A DNA stretch of 64,000 nucleotides from Rhodamnia argentea (GCF_020921035.1 NC_063157.1:18549777-18613776); one strand, 5' to 3'; positions 1 through 13,013 are shown, counted from the first letter of the stretch. Notes: generated by a model not told the origin, from the sequence alone. A program made the numbers and translations.

Positions 1-1444
1 AAAACTACTTTCTCACTAGAAGCCAACCCGTGCGGGCTTTTCCTTACACAAAGTAGTTCAATCCTCAAGTTGCAATTTCTTTTTTTTATCAGGAAATTCA
101 TACCCCAGAGTCTTGAATTACTCCATCTTCTCTCACGAGTTATTGCTCAAAAACCACTTAGACCAACAACCTAATCATTTTATCCATCTAATCTTCAATT
201 TCCACCAACTTCGCTCCTTCGCACGCAATCTCTTTTCTCGGTTGTGGACTGAAAATTTTTACCACCATAATCCTCAATGTATCCCAATCGAACCCAAACC
301 CACTCTGCCAAAATAGTGTACAGCTCCCCGACACCTTCTTTTTTTTCTTCCTTCTTTGTTTACACATGTAGATAAACAATGGAGCACCTATAGGACACCT
401 AGTTGCTGCATACCCGGAATGAATTCGCCTACTCTTCCCGACCACTCCATTCCGCCACATAAGCCAAACAGTTAAAACCTCCATTTAGCATTCATTTATC
501 ATAATTCGTACCAAAAATGAGCTCCATCGGTTCAATTCCTCATGGATATACCCCCCTACTCGATCCCATCCATCACCACCGGACCACCACCTTACAAACA
601 TCCACAACCCAACCATATATTTAGTTCCCGCACTTCGTAAACCTCACATCCACTATACTCGACGACATGCAGCCTCAAGCGGACCTTGATCGGGCATCCA
701 CCCATCACTCGACTCTTTGCTCGTTCTCGTCTCGCATTTGTGAGGCTAATGGATGAGTTAGAAAAATTACTTGCCTAAGATTTCACTTTTAGCTACGTTG
801 GGGTCGCCGGTTGGTGAGGAGCTTCCGAACGCCCGGCGGATGGAGGAGCCACAATCGGGAGGTGAAGTGTTGTTGCATTGGTGAAAAAGTCAAGAAGCAC
901 CGTAAGAAACCAGGAAAAAAAAAGTTTGTAAGCCAACTCAATTGGGTCTACGATCCCGATCTCTTTGCTGCAAGTGGGCCAGGGAAATTTCTAGGTTTGT
1001 GGGCCGGCGTAAGGAAAACTAATGGTTGGTGAGTTGGGCTTTGGTGGCTTTGCTCTCTAGGAAACAAAAAAAGGACCCAACAGTCCATTTTTTTTTTTTT
1101 TTTTGCCTGAGCTGGTGCCAAAGGCCTACAAAGCTGGTGGAGGAAAGGGCCTATTAGTAGGGCGGGCTGCTCTCGCGTGGATGTAGTGACTAGCGGCGCA
1201 ATACACAACACGGGTCGGGACTTCTACACCAAAGACTTTTGCAGCCCACGTACATTTGGGTCGGGGTTTCCAAAATTCACCATTCGATCACCGCCCTCCA
1301 CTCAGCCCGTTAGTTTCTTCGATAATTATGCTCAAATTTCCCACTTCTCATCGCATGAGTTGGCTTTCCAATCCGTTTCGTCTGTTTCCTGTTTATTTAG
1401 AACTATTTATGGGGATGTTACAGTTACAAAGCCATTTTAAAGCC
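1..1444. other. Intergenic, no supported gene
   Basis: Short open frames occur on both strands but none shows a recognisable domain, convincing codon pattern or splice structure. Several A- or T-runs are present. I see no RNA gene here. Confidence 0.6.
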
Positions 1445-1452
1445 ATTAGAAA

Positions 1453-2183
1453 TAGGGGTGAGCAAACTAGATCGGATCGGTCAGGTTGGTTCGGTCCTTG
1501 AGGGGGGCGATTCGGTTCTAATAAATGGGACTGGTGACCGGGTGGTCCGGTCCTCGGTTCTATGGTGGATGGGACCGGATCGAACTACCTAGCCCGGACC
1601 GCCCAAAAAATGTATATCTACAATTATAAAAAAAAAGACTTTTAAAGAATTAGTTAACCTAATTTTTTCATCTTCTACTCAACACTCACTCATCTCCTCT
1701 CGCTCGACACTCACGTCTCAAATTCGAAACACAGCTCTACTCGACACACGCTCCTCTTGCTTTCACCTCCTCTAGCTGTTCCGCCCGCTCCTCTAGCGGT
1801 TCCGCTTGTCGCTCGTCTACGTCGTTGCTCTTCTCACGTCTCAAGGAGAATGATTCGGGAGCATAATATATGTTTCAGTTGTTTTAAGTGTTTTTCTTCC
1901 TAATTTATTCTTTTCCCATTATTTTAGGATTATAACCACTAATGTGATGGTTGTACGGTGGTCATGTGTATGTTTTATTAGGTTCAATGGTTGAGATTGA
2001 AAGTTGTTAGTTTAGATCCAAGGGTTAGATTTCTATAAGCAACTGGTGTTAGCGATCCCACTAGGACCAAACCGGACCGCGGTTCTGGTCCGATCCTCGG
2101 TCTCGAAGATTTGGGGCCGATACTATCGCTCCGATCCCCGATTCCATACCAAGATCGGATCGGCCGAGACCATGCACAACTTA
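1453..2183. mobile_element. Non-autonomous hAT-type element
   Basis: The element begins TAGGGGTGAGCA and its other end, read on the minus strand, begins TAAGTTGTGCATGG, giving imperfect terminal inverted repeats of hAT style. Subterminal GATCGGATCGG-type motifs recur in inverted orientation at both ends. It is flanked by an exact 8-bp direct repeat, ATTAGAAA, at 1445-1452 and 2184-2191, the target duplication length expected of hAT transposases. There is no transposase frame inside, so it would depend on an enzyme made elsewhere. Confidence 0.75.
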
Positions 2184-2191
2184 ATTAGAAA

Positions 2192-3099
2192 GCTCATTAC
2201 ACAATCGTAGCATAACCATTACGAAATGATGGCTTTCACAGCGGTCATAACTACTACCAAAGTCGTTACTTTCGAATATTTCAAAACCGCTGAAATATCC
2301 AACAATCCCCCACATATTTGAAAATGTTTTAGAAAGAAAAAAAAAAGAATGATGGTGTGTTATTACAGTGTAATGCATAGAAACATGTGCATGTTAAGCT
2401 ATGAACCAACCCTAAAAAGAATAAATTATAATTTACGAAACTATTGGTAAAGTTTGAAACTTCTATGAACTAATAATTTCTTTTTGTGAATTATAATTTT
2501 CACCAATCACATTACAGTCCCACGAACTTTTTTTTTCAATGTGGTTTATCGCAAATAGGTCATGCGCTTACTTGGTTTATTCATAATTATTCTAGAGATT
2601 TTAGCCGAAATTCTCATAGGAGCAGCCTCATTGCACACATATATAGGTGATTCATAAAGTGTATTCTATAGTTTAACATATCACCAACAATGGCTATGAA
2701 AATCATTAAGAGCTTAGCTCAACCTCTTTTCCATTGTAGTCTTGCCCTATTTTCACCTTAGGAGGGATAATAATTTTTTGAATAGTGCATGACTAGATTA
2801 ACAAGTGAATTATTATTACCCATATGAACCGAATTCATGACCATCACTATTGATTTTCTTCAATTGGCTTATGTCTCATTTCCCTTGATGTATAGTCGGG
2901 GGATCAACTAAAATCACTTTTGACGTTACATAATCGATGGATATAATTACAACATAAAAATAATTGCTTTACCATTTCTCATCTCAAAGGGTCTCGTTTA
3001 ACCATTGAAAGTTTCATTCTTTGCAATGGCTGTTGCCACTTGGCAATCAAATTCCATAAACACAAAAGGTATCGTTTCGTTCACGAAGGAACATATACC
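2192..3099. other. Intergenic, no supported gene
   Basis: AT-rich DNA with no convincing frame. The right part may be the downstream continuation of the decayed copia fragment that follows, but I cannot read protein homology in it. Confidence 0.5.
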
Positions 3100-3490
3100 A
3101 TGAAGTTTCCCAACTACTCAGCCTCATTTTTAAATGTGAGTTTGGCAAGAATTTTCCCTTTCCCAAGAACTTGAACAATGCTTAAATTACCCTAATAAAT
3201 ATTTTCTTCTCATTCCCCTACTAAGAGTGTAGAAGGATAAAACATCATGATTTTATATATATGACAGGTAGCACTTGAGTCTACCACCCATTATTTTGCA
3301 CTGGCCACAAAGTTTGCTTGGGAAATGGCTATCGTAATTACGTCATCAAAATCATCAGCTTCAACCAAATCATCTTTTGGTTTAACAGGATTGTCACTTC
3401 CCCCACAATTTTGTTTGTTGGATTTCCAAGTTATAGCACTTCCACGCGTATCCATTAGCGGATTTTCTCATCTAAATCTTAAACGCAGTT
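3100..3490 (-). pseudogene. Decayed Ty1/copia gag-protease fragment
   Basis: Read on the minus strand, the segment near 3290-3260 encodes WVVDSSATCHI. This resembles the copia aspartic protease site (usually WVVDSGATxHI) with Gly changed to Ser. Further downstream, near 3180-3120, it encodes VQVLGKGKILAKLTF, a typical segment just after the protease in copia polyproteins. Stops and frame changes separate the pieces, and I see no LTRs nearby. The surviving motifs identify an old TNT1-like copia remnant, but its limits are approximate. Confidence 0.6.
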
Positions 3491-4206
3491 GGCATCAATG
3501 TATCTTTCCATATAGAGAGAAATCCACTACATAAAATGTTGTAACTTTGACAATTAATGCTCTGATCTCATTAGATATGCTGCAATAATAGTTGCACTGC
3601 AACGGACACATAGAAAGAAGGTAAAATCTCCTTACGACTTGATTTAACAGACAGCTAAGAAGCTATGACCCAATATAGGCCACCTCTGGAATATTTCTCA
3701 CACATATTAGAAACCTCAAGGCAAAAGAATTTCAAAAAAATTCTAACAAACGCTACTAAAAAAAATATGCACATTAATAGTCACGATTTGCTGTGGCCAA
3801 CACATCTGAACTACTCTAATCAGGCCTTGAGCTGGGATATAAAACCGTAAGATGTGCATCTCAAAGGAGGGCGCTTTTGAGGCTAGCATTGCGACAAGTG
3901 GCAATCAAGACAAAATTATGCAACCCAGACAAAAGAAATTACAAAGAAAGGGGCCAGAATTAAGTTAATATAAAAACAAAGATACTCATACAAATGATAG
4001 GATATCGAGAAAGAAAGGAAGAAAAAAGTAATGCTACATGCATGAGTGTTTTGGATTTGTGACTACATATCTAATTCAAGAGAGTGCTCAAAACATCTAT
4101 TCACCAATAGACATGGCTTTAAGACCAACTGATAAAGCCAATATCCGCTATTAAATAGGACTGTTCCTATTACCTTATAAAGAATAATCAGAGTAAGAGG
4201 AAAATT
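3491..4206. other. Intergenic, no supported gene
   Basis: No domain, splice structure or RNA gene recognised. Short frames are consistent with chance. Confidence 0.5.
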
Positions 4207-4835
4207 GGCAAAAGAACATATGCATGCCAATATTTATGTACGGCACTCACTTTGGTGCCAATATTTTTTTTTTTTTTTTGGATCACTTAACTACCAAATC
4301 GGAGAAAAAACGATCATTTAAGTGCCAATTTCGGCTAAACAATGCACGTGGTATGTTTTATTTTAATATTACATGGCAATTTTTAAAAAGATAATGATAA
4401 CCCACGTGGCATCTACTTGGACTCCACATGGCATCCACGTTGACTGTTCAACTTTAAAATAGTTAATTTTTTAAAAAATTAAAATTAAACCAAAAAATAA
4501 CTTAAAAAGTAAAAAAAAAATCGAAAAATGGGGAAGCAAAAGTTGCAATAGCAAGGGCTGATCCCTCGCCGCTGCAACTGCTTCCCATCTTTTTTTTTTT
4601 ATTTTTAGTTTATTTTTAATTTTTTTAATATTATGTGGATTTTTTATTGATTTTTAATTTATTTTTTTCTAACTAAGATCCTCCGGCGAGTCACGTAAAT
4701 ACGACATGAGATTACTGCGAAAGTTACTGGAGTTGATCCCGAAATAACCGTTTTTAAAAACATTTGGCACTTAAGTGATCCAAAAATAATATTGGCACTG
4801 TACACAAATATTAGCACTTCAAGCATCCTTTTGCC
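4207..4835. mobile_element. MULE-like foldback element (MITE)
   Basis: The left end starts GGCAAAAGAACATATGCA and continues through two GTGCCAATATT-type motifs to GGATCACTTAA. The right end, read in reverse, starts GGCAAAAGGATGCTTGAAG and carries the same ordered motifs. The long, degenerate inverted termini and lack of a transposase suggest a non-autonomous Mutator-like element. The flanks (GAGGAAAAT and GATGAAAAC) look like a diverged 9-bp target duplication. Confidence 0.6.
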
Positions 4836-7800
4836 GATGAAAACAGCATCGAGACTCAATCGTATGCAAATTCGTAAACTCTAACATGAGGCCAAAGCTA
4901 CTCAATTTCAATGGCATGCACTTGCTCAATCGACCACACATATATCGGTATTATCTTGTAAGAAGATTGGGTCTAAATTGAACTCAAATATCATCACATG
5001 TAATTGTATATAGCATTGAATCTCTTCAGCAACTATCCAAAGCTAATGTATACAAACATGGCGAATGGACAGAAATTCTTGTTATTGACTTCTAGCACGG
5101 ACACATCACAAGAAAAATCAATTTTCCTTTTCTCTCTTTCTAAGCAGCCACACAGAATCACAATGTTGATTTAAAGATCTCTCTAAGTACGTAATTGAAA
5201 AAAAGAGTACGCACTTTCCATAAAGAGAATAGAACCACAAATCCAGTAAATATGCTTGATTCCATCAATCAAATTCAAAGGGAAACACACGCAACAAGAA
5301 TTCACCAGGAACTTGCTTACAACATGTCAAATTCCAAAATTACAATGAAAGGATCACGAACTATGTGTGTGTTCATCGACTCATTGACTTCAGGTGCCTC
5401 AACAATAACTAGAAAAGCTTGACCTCGTACGTTAATGGCGCATTTTACCCATTACCACCATTGGAGGGAGAGAAATCACTTACCTGAATCAGTAATATCG
5501 CTATCCGACGAATCACCTACTCCTCCCCGTCGATGACCTTTCTTCCGTTGCTCTCCATCAGTTTCTTGTTTGCATTACGGTGCAAACAACTACCAAAGCT
5601 CGCCTATGGTTTTTCTTGAGAAGACACATAGAAGCATATAATAAAAACAAGGTAGCAAAGAAAATATATACACAAAACTGATTCTAAAATTCATTTAGAA
5701 CAGAAACCACCTGATTATTGGAAATCTTAATTATACTTAAGATTGCGGGAGAAATATTAGCTACTATGAAAATAAGAATCATTGAAAATCTGTAGCAAAA
5801 GATGAAAAGGTAGGATCAAAATGTCTAAGGCGTGCAAACATTATCCTTAATGATAATTTCGCCTCTCGGAGTACGAAACTTGGTACAATGGGCTCTAGCG
5901 ACTACTTCTAAGATACAGCAGACCTTCTTTTTTACTCTGCATAGAATAATAGAATGAACAACGACAACGTTATGTGTATAACCTTAGCAATGAAGATATT
6001 TGAAGGAAAGGAAAATTCTCTTTCTATTTCGATGTGCCTCTTTTTAGAATTGTAGCTTGAATTTTTTCGTCAAAGGAAAGAGAGAGCCATTAAGAAACCC
6101 ATTAATTCAATTGATAATTATAAAAAAAAAAAATGTGACCCATATGAATGATGAAGAGTTTATCAAACGTTACAAAACCTTTATAAAGTAATTATAAAGC
6201 CGTTAATTAGGGGCTCTTGATACATGCTAACCGGGCTAAGGATACTTGGCAATCTTCATGAATATTAATGTTGAACCGCTATATTTGAAAAAAAAAAAAA
6301 ATCTCTATGCATCTTTACATCCTATCCAATAAGTGTCCGGCTTTTCCTGCTTAATTATCCTATACATGTAAATTTGTTGCGGTTGAAGAATATCGGTCGC
6401 TCTATTTGATTAGTACTTAGATAATCAATCTGTTTGTTTTTACAACACATAATTACGGAGAGAGAGCAGTGTCCCTGCACGGATCAATGGAACGAATAAA
6501 TTTAGAAAAGCCAATTAAGGCTCCATTTGTTTTGCAAAAATGACATTTTTGAAAAATATTTCCCAAGAAGTCATTTTCCAGTATTTGGTTAAGAAATGAA
6601 CAGAAAATTTTTCCATCGTTTGGTAAGAAAAATCTAATTTGATTTACTGCATCATTGTTTGGCTAAAAATTGCTAATATGGACGTCGACTATCCTACATG
6701 GTATGACTGGTGTTAAAGTGAACAATTTTTGTAACTTTTAAAAAAAAATCAAATTTTTAAGTAATTTTTTTATATAATTTTTAACTAAATTTATTTATAT
6801 ATTTTCTTTTCTTTCTTTTTCTTTTTCCTTCTCCCTTCACCGAAATTGGCCACATGCGAGCTCCGGATCGCCAAATCCCGACGAGGCTAGGTGAGCTCAA
6901 GTTCGCCGACCCGTGGCAAACCTCAAGCCTCGATCCACAGCTCATTGGCCTCTGGCGAGCTCGAGCTCGTCTGGATCTAGGCGATCCTCGAGCTCTCCAG
7001 CCTCTAACAAGTTATTAATTATGGGATCGGATTTTGGTCATTATTATCGTTTTTAACTGATCTCTTTTTTTTTTTTTTTTTTTGGGTCAAAACCTGATCT
7101 CCTAATTGAGGCATTAATTATGGGATCGGATTCTGTTCAATATCGACGTGCATGATGGAGCAAGCATATCATCCATACCCCCTTCATTTGTTTTTGGCCA
7201 TATTTGGAAGGAAATCTAGTTTGGGCTTATTCAAAAGCCAATAATTCCCTGCAATTCATTACCAAAAAAAAAAATAATTCCCTGCAATAATTACTTTGAA
7301 GAATATACGCCAAATATTTCCATTTGTGCTGATCATAGCTTGAAAAAAATTCTGCTTAAACAATTTTCTTTGAAAGAAACTTGTTATTGAAATTCGTTCT
7401 AGAAATTTCTTCAATGAGTTCTATTGAAATACAATAAAAACTCCACACACACAAAAAATGTTGAGCCATCATAGGCTCTCCTTCATGCAATGCCAAATTT
7501 AATTCATTCAATTATTCTTCAGTTGTGTTGTAAAAAAAGAATTGCATGGGTCATAATCATGACATTTTTGTGAAATTCACTCTGCCAATAAGTCAATAAT
7601 ATCAGCTCGATATCCAACAACGCATAGCTCAGCTAGTGCACATATGGTACAAAATTTGGCTAGTGCACATTTAGTACATAATTTGGCTCCGGGAATGAGA
7701 GTGTAGCCCCATAATTAGGCATGTATTACCAAGCTATAAAATTTGCGAATCGAAATTGTATAAATGGTAATGCAATAACACTTGGATCTTGTCATTAGTA

Positions 7801-8108
7801 ATTTAAAACATTCGTACTTTCAATCTTTCTTCTCAAACGTTCTTCTCATCACAAGAGTACTCGCCCTAGTCTCTGTTTCAAAGCAAAAACAGTTCCGCCT
7901 GCAGCAACTCTGGTCAATTTCTGACCGAGGTACTTCACTCTTTGGACTGTCATATTTAAGATGTGAAATATCCGGAGCATGCCAACTTGTACATGTGTGC
8001 GCATATGTGCATGCTTCTATAGAGACCGAACCTTTAAAAGCTTTGGAATTCATTCGATGGTCTTGGGATTGGTCTAATTAAGGTTTCAATATTTGTATGT
8101 GTACGCGC

Positions 8109-8143
<35 letters not shown>

Positions 8144-8731
8144 TGGTAGGCTGTTGTTGTTCTCATTCCTCAAGTAGATCTTCGAGTTCTGTTTGAAATT
8201 CCATAAATGTCGGTAAAGTTTTGATTTTTTGGTGATTGACAGTGGACTTCAAGCTCAAGGTGACAAAACAGTGGTCCTTGGTTTTGCTCGCAGACTTCTG
8301 GGTGATAAAAATGGTAGTGATCTTTGAACTCTCAGTGAAGCTTTTCTCTCGCAAATTTGCTCTCGAGTTCTATTGATTTGCTGTTATTAGTTGTTGGTGT
8401 TGAGAGATTTCCATGGAGATCGAAGCAAGATTTTGAAGCAGGATGCTCATGATATGTAGTTAATATAGTTACGTGAAATATATCTGCATAAACCGAATAT
8501 TTGAATTGTCTTGTGACACGTAACCTTACTATTACACCGTTGCATTGCATGACATGCACCTTGTCTATGAACAATTATATCCAACTATAATTAATGATGT
8601 CGGTTTATTGCAAACTTACTGGAAGTTTAGTGTACCATGGTTATCTCGTTACCTGACTTGAGTGTAGAACACTGTAATTTGAACCAAGTCGTAACCGGAA
8701 AAAGATGATCCCGAACAATTGGTTTTCCACA
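4836..8731. other. Long intergenic stretch, no supported gene
   Basis: No protein domain or RNA gene recognised. Minor structures are a short direct duplication around TTAATTATGGGATCGGATT (near 7015 and near 7110) with an oligo-T run between its copies, and a 30-base T run at 8113-8142. A stretch beginning GGCTCCATTTGTTTTGC near 6520 resembles the start of common plant MITEs, but I could not find a partner end. Confidence 0.5.
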
Positions 8732-8741
8732 TTTTCAAATG

Positions 8742-9084
8742 GGCTAAAGTACACTACAAGTGCCAAAACTTGTGTACGGCTCTCTCTTTAGTGCCAAAAC
8801 TTTTAAAACGATCGGTTAAGTACCAATTAAAAAAAAACGTTTACTTTAGTGCCAACTCTAATTTAAACCGATGTGACTCGCCGGAAATTCGATGTGGCCT
8901 ATTTTTTATTAATATTTGAACTGACATGGCTCGTCAGAATTGATACTGAAGTGAGCATTTTAAAAAAAAATTTGGCACTTAATGATCGTTTTGAAAGTTT
9001 TAGCATTAAAGTGATCATTTTTCAAAAAAATTGGCACTTAAGTGATCATTTTGAAAATTTTAGCACTTGTAGTATACTTAAGCC
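8742..9084. mobile_element. MULE-like foldback element (MITE), 343 bp
   Basis: The left terminus GGCTAAAGTACACTACAAGT is matched in inverted orientation by GGCTTAAGTATACTACAAGT at the right end, with further GTGCCAAAA and GATCACTTAAGTGCC motifs inside. The flanks are TTTTCAAATG (8732-8741) and TTTTCAGATG (9085-9094), a near-perfect duplication of about 9-10 bp as made by Mutator-type transposases. There is no coding capacity. Its internal motifs are shared with the element at 4207-4835, so the two are probably related. Confidence 0.7.
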
Positions 9085-9094
9085 TTTTCAGATG

Positions 9095-10273
9095 TGAAGA
9101 GGAACCAAGGACTTCCACTACGAAACTAGATTTTAAGATTCCTCTTGAAGGCTTATGAGATTTTATTCAGCTCATTTATCTTCTCTGTTGTATTCCGATA
9201 AATAAAAAAAAAAAGGTCTGCTGATGTATGTCCAGGAAGAAAAGATAGAGCCTTGATTTTTTATTTTTTTTTGGGGAGGGAGTAGATAGAGCCTTGATTA
9301 CATTAGTATCTTTCGTGCATACTCTAGGATGACTAGGGTAGACCAACGTCCGACAGGGTTAAACGCGACAATAGTTGTAGTGGGATAAACGCACTGAATT
9401 TCTTTTCCACTTAAGTTCCATGAAAGGACTCGGATGTATAGCGCTTCCAGTTATAAGATCAAACCTGATTGTCTTGTCTATGAATTTACATCTCTCCATG
9501 AAGTATCAGTGGTGACTGTAATCTCATTGTCGAGAGTATGCTGTTACCTTTGTTAAACAAGTTTGAAGAACACCCTCTACGAAGCCTCGGGGTCTATCAA
9601 AACCTAGAAACTAGGAGAATGGGAAGAATCTAGAAACATAAAGACTGAGATTATAGAGAGAATGCTTGTCTAAACTCAAATGCTCAAGCTTTAGTAGAGT
9701 TTCGTCGTGATCTATATTTGCTGTACTACAGCTGTCTAAATTCATTTTGAAGCAGACGGTGCAGTACCCGTAAGTCATAAATATCTTTTGCTTAAAAGAC
9801 GTACACTTGCTTCGTTTTTGCATGTTGATTGTCATATATTCTGCTCACATCGAATAATGGATTTGGTTGATACAATGATTCCGTTATGCCATTCTTTGAC
9901 GTGCTGAATTAGTGACAGGCATGCACCCGATATTGCATACAGGTATTTGTCTTCGTACCTGTGCTTTCTTTCTTGCATACAAGCTCGGAAAGACATGTAA
10001 TAAGGGTTTTGCTAACGGTTTCATTAGGAATCTTAACATGTCAAATTTGGTCCTATTGTCAGCACTTCACTAGTTTCAAGTTTCCTGTACATAGTTCGCT
10101 TAATCGGGGACCTAAAACATTTGTTAACAAGTCGCAGTATCTTGTGCCATGTTTCCGAGAGCTTAAAGAACGATAAAATTCTCCTGCCATCTCACAGATG
10201 GTAGTCATATCCATTATGGAAGCCCATTGATGATGAGTTAAGTAAAACAAAAACTAGCAGATCATCTTACATT
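9095..10273. other. Intergenic, no supported gene
   Basis: Short frames only; no domain or RNA gene recognised. It may contain untranslated 5' exons of the TDBD-type gene downstream, but I cannot place them. Confidence 0.4.
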
Positions 10274-10388
10274 TCAGTTTTTCTCCCATATGATCTTGGT
10301 CATGGTTTCAGAAGAAGACGGTGGATTTTCAAGAAAATATTTATTAGGTTCTTCAACACAAAATAAACCTTCAGCTTCCACATCAGCC
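10274..10388 (-). CDS. Possible 3'-terminal exon of unidentified gene
   Basis: On the minus strand a pyrimidine-rich tract ending CACTGCAG precedes an open frame of 37 codons that closes at a TGA. The product is well mixed and plausible as protein, with short motifs such as EEPNKYFLENPPSSS and MTKIIWEK near its end. I do not recognise the family, and I see no clear partner exons at higher coordinates. It could be a real terminal exon, a transposon-captured exon, or chance. The call rests only on the splice acceptor and the protein-like composition. Confidence 0.3.
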
Positions 10389-10892
10389 CTGCAGTGCAAT
10401 TGAAAAGAACAAAGTTCTCATTAGAAAATCAATAAGCTATCCCAGAGAAAACAAAGATCTCACTTCAAAAACAATGTCTTCATATCACGTCCTTAATCAC
10501 CACAATGCATGTATGTATAAAGCTTGTAAATTCCCATGTTAATGTGCTGTAGCTAGTGGAGTTTTTGTGCTATGGTGGTCTATATGAGTATTAATTATCA
10601 AGGACTGTATGTGTCTTCATTTATGCGAACCGTCCGGCTAATTTGATTATACTACCATAAGAGACATTTTGTTCTGTGAAATTGCTATAGTTGCCCTTAC
10701 ACAATCATGAGGGCCTTATGTCAATGCGGCAATTTACAACCTATGCGTGAATTAATGTTTTTCATTCTGCTAGGTAAAGCATACTTTTTTCGCTTGCAGT
10801 ACTCACTTCTCTTACTTTAAAGATACTTAGATTCTATCTATGTCAATTAATCAGCTGTCCCCACTAAATAAAATGATTCATTTATTTTCTAG

Positions 10893-13013
10893 ACCTTCGG
10901 ACGCGAATTTTTTCGAACGACAAAGGACAACGAATGCAGCAAATATGCTGGACGGATCTATTATACTCCCAGAACAAATGATCCGAAGCGTGTCTATCCA
11001 TGGTTAACAGATGTAACTCACCCTGGAATGTCAAGCAACAAGAGACGAGCAGTTGAAGCTGCAATCAACAGGCCAGATTTTATGCAGTGGAGTGCTTATC
11101 CATCAGACAAAGCCTCCAGTTATCCGTTAATTCCAGGCCAAGTTCGAGGTGAACTTGTATCGAGGCCCTCGCGGTTTCTGTACATGGCTGATTCGTCACT
11201 TGGTGCCGGTGGTATGAGTGCGGGAAGGAAGGATTTCAAGAATGCACATCAAGGTGATGCCTCAGCACATTCTCACAATCTTCGTGAAACCCTAAAGGCA
11301 AAAGTCAATCACGTTCAAGATTTTGAAAATGCGGTGTCTGAGCCAGTAAGCAACTATTTGAGAAAGGCCGATGAAGGAAGATTGTTGAGGAGTACTGATC
11401 GTAACAAGTACTATGGCAGCTTCTTGTCTTTGGGCCTTCCACCTCAGATTAAGGATGGGAGTGACACACCGATGGATGTGATTCGCAATGAAGGATTGGA
11501 CCTGCGTCTCACCTTAGGTCACAATTACGAGGAGAACATTGCTCCTGACAGAGCTGATGAAGGACCTGAACATGCATCTGGCATGGCCATTGCTGATAAC
11601 CGGGCGATTGTAGACTATACAAACTATGCTCACTTGTCAAGAGTAACTAACCAGTTGAGCACTATCGAGCTGAATGCTCATCAGAATAAAATACCAGTGT
11701 ATGTGATTCGCAACAGTGTATGCAAACCGCATCGAACCTTAGATTGCAACTATAAGCACAAACGAAATGCTGCCGTTTTTGGAGGAGTTAAGGTCACTGC
11801 CAACTATGAGGCAATGGTAGACTATCATAACTCTGCTCAATCTTCAGGGGCAACTAGTCAGGTCAGCACAGTTGAGCCAAATGCTCATCGTTCTCCAGAA
11901 AGCAATTCGAATCCGGCAGGCAATGCTAAAACACATGAAACTTTCAGGAGAGAGTTGCCAAATACGATCGGTGAGCGTCACCCTAATGTAAACCTGTCAT
12001 CTGTCCATAGTCTATTTTCGACTGGAATATTTGATGGTGCTCCGGTGAAGTACATTTTGAGAAGGCGCAATGTGAGTTCTTTCTAGTATAGTTGTTTATC
12101 AAGTCTCTTTAAAGATTTGTTTATTCTTAGCTTTTATGGCTCTTTATTCGACACTTGACATACGGAGTTCCACAGATAATTCTTCATGGAGTTATCAAAG
12201 GGCCAAAGATTCTTTGTAGCTGCAGAGAATGCAACAACTCTGAAGTAAGCAACTGATTGTACTTTGATTTTTTTCTTTTCCTGTTTGGTCCTGGAGAGAT
12301 GTAAGGGGGAAAAACAGAAGAGGACCGGATGAATAGATGTTTCGTAAAGTAAGTCATCTTTTTTATACTGACCGTTGCAGTACGTTACCCCCTACAAATT
12401 TGAGCTCCATGCTGGAGGAAGGACAAAGCATCCGAATGCATGCATTTACTTTGAGAATGGCAAGACCGTCCATGGAGTTTTTCAGCAGCTGAGGGACACA
12501 CCGGAGCATATGCTTTTTGATGCAATTCCTAGAATCGCCGGTTCTGCTGTTAGTCGGCTACACCTTCACCTTTGGAAAGGTCATTCTAATCTCCAACTCC
12601 TCTCCAGCGCCCCCTCCCTTGATTAAAATATCGAACTTTTCAGTCGTCACTTTAATTTGCATATCATTGCCGGATAGATCAGTTCAGATGCATTTAGCAA
12701 GTGCTTTAGTTTTGCAACGGTCCAAAAAACGCATGTTGTTTTGTCTGATTGAATGCAGAAGTACATCAATCATATTGTTTCAAACTGTTGTCACTTATGT
12801 TCCATCAAAATTGACCTGTCATAGAATAGGCGGGATTGTGAAATCAACCAAAGACAAAGTAAAAGCAGAATCTTCACCTCCTTTGTTTTTTAGCACTAGT
12901 AGTATCGTAAATGACTAGCTATAACGGATTTCATTGTTCTCTCAGCATCGTATTTAGCTGCCACCCTGGTCGCTTCAGCCAAACGATGCAAAGGACCAAG
13001 TTCCATCAGCTAA
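10893..13013 (+). CDS. TDBD (Tify-binding domain) protein, 5' end unresolved
   Basis: Four coding segments join in frame: 10893-12071, 12176-12244, 12381-12579 and 12946-13013 (TAA). All introns have GT/AG ends. The second and third encode the hallmark TDBD module: GPKILCSCRECNN followed by TPYKFELHAGGRTKHPNACI and FENGKTVHGVF. Plant proteins of this type (Arabidopsis At5g59830 and At5g13660 class) are small nuclear-type proteins without known enzymatic activity, despite database labels such as 'N-lysine methyltransferase'. The N-terminal half is Ser/Asn-rich and poorly conserved, with a 75-codon tandem repeat. A TTTTCTAG acceptor precedes the first segment, so an upstream exon should exist. 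I could not find the usual start, and the first in-frame Met is at 11028, giving about 460 residues. The last exon is short and its usual family ending is poorly conserved, and its donor (GTCATT) is weak. The gene could therefore be diverged or failing. Confidence 0.75.
11478..11927 (+). repeat. Intragenic 225-bp (75-codon) tandem repeat
   Basis: Two diverged copies lie head to tail in the large exon of the TDBD gene, 11478-11702 and 11703-about 11927. Each starts with codons for VIRN. Each then has a TLGHNY/TLDCNY block, an IVDYTNYAH/MVDYHNSAQ block, and STIELNAH/STVEPNAH. The period is an exact multiple of three, so the frame is kept. Confidence 0.75.
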
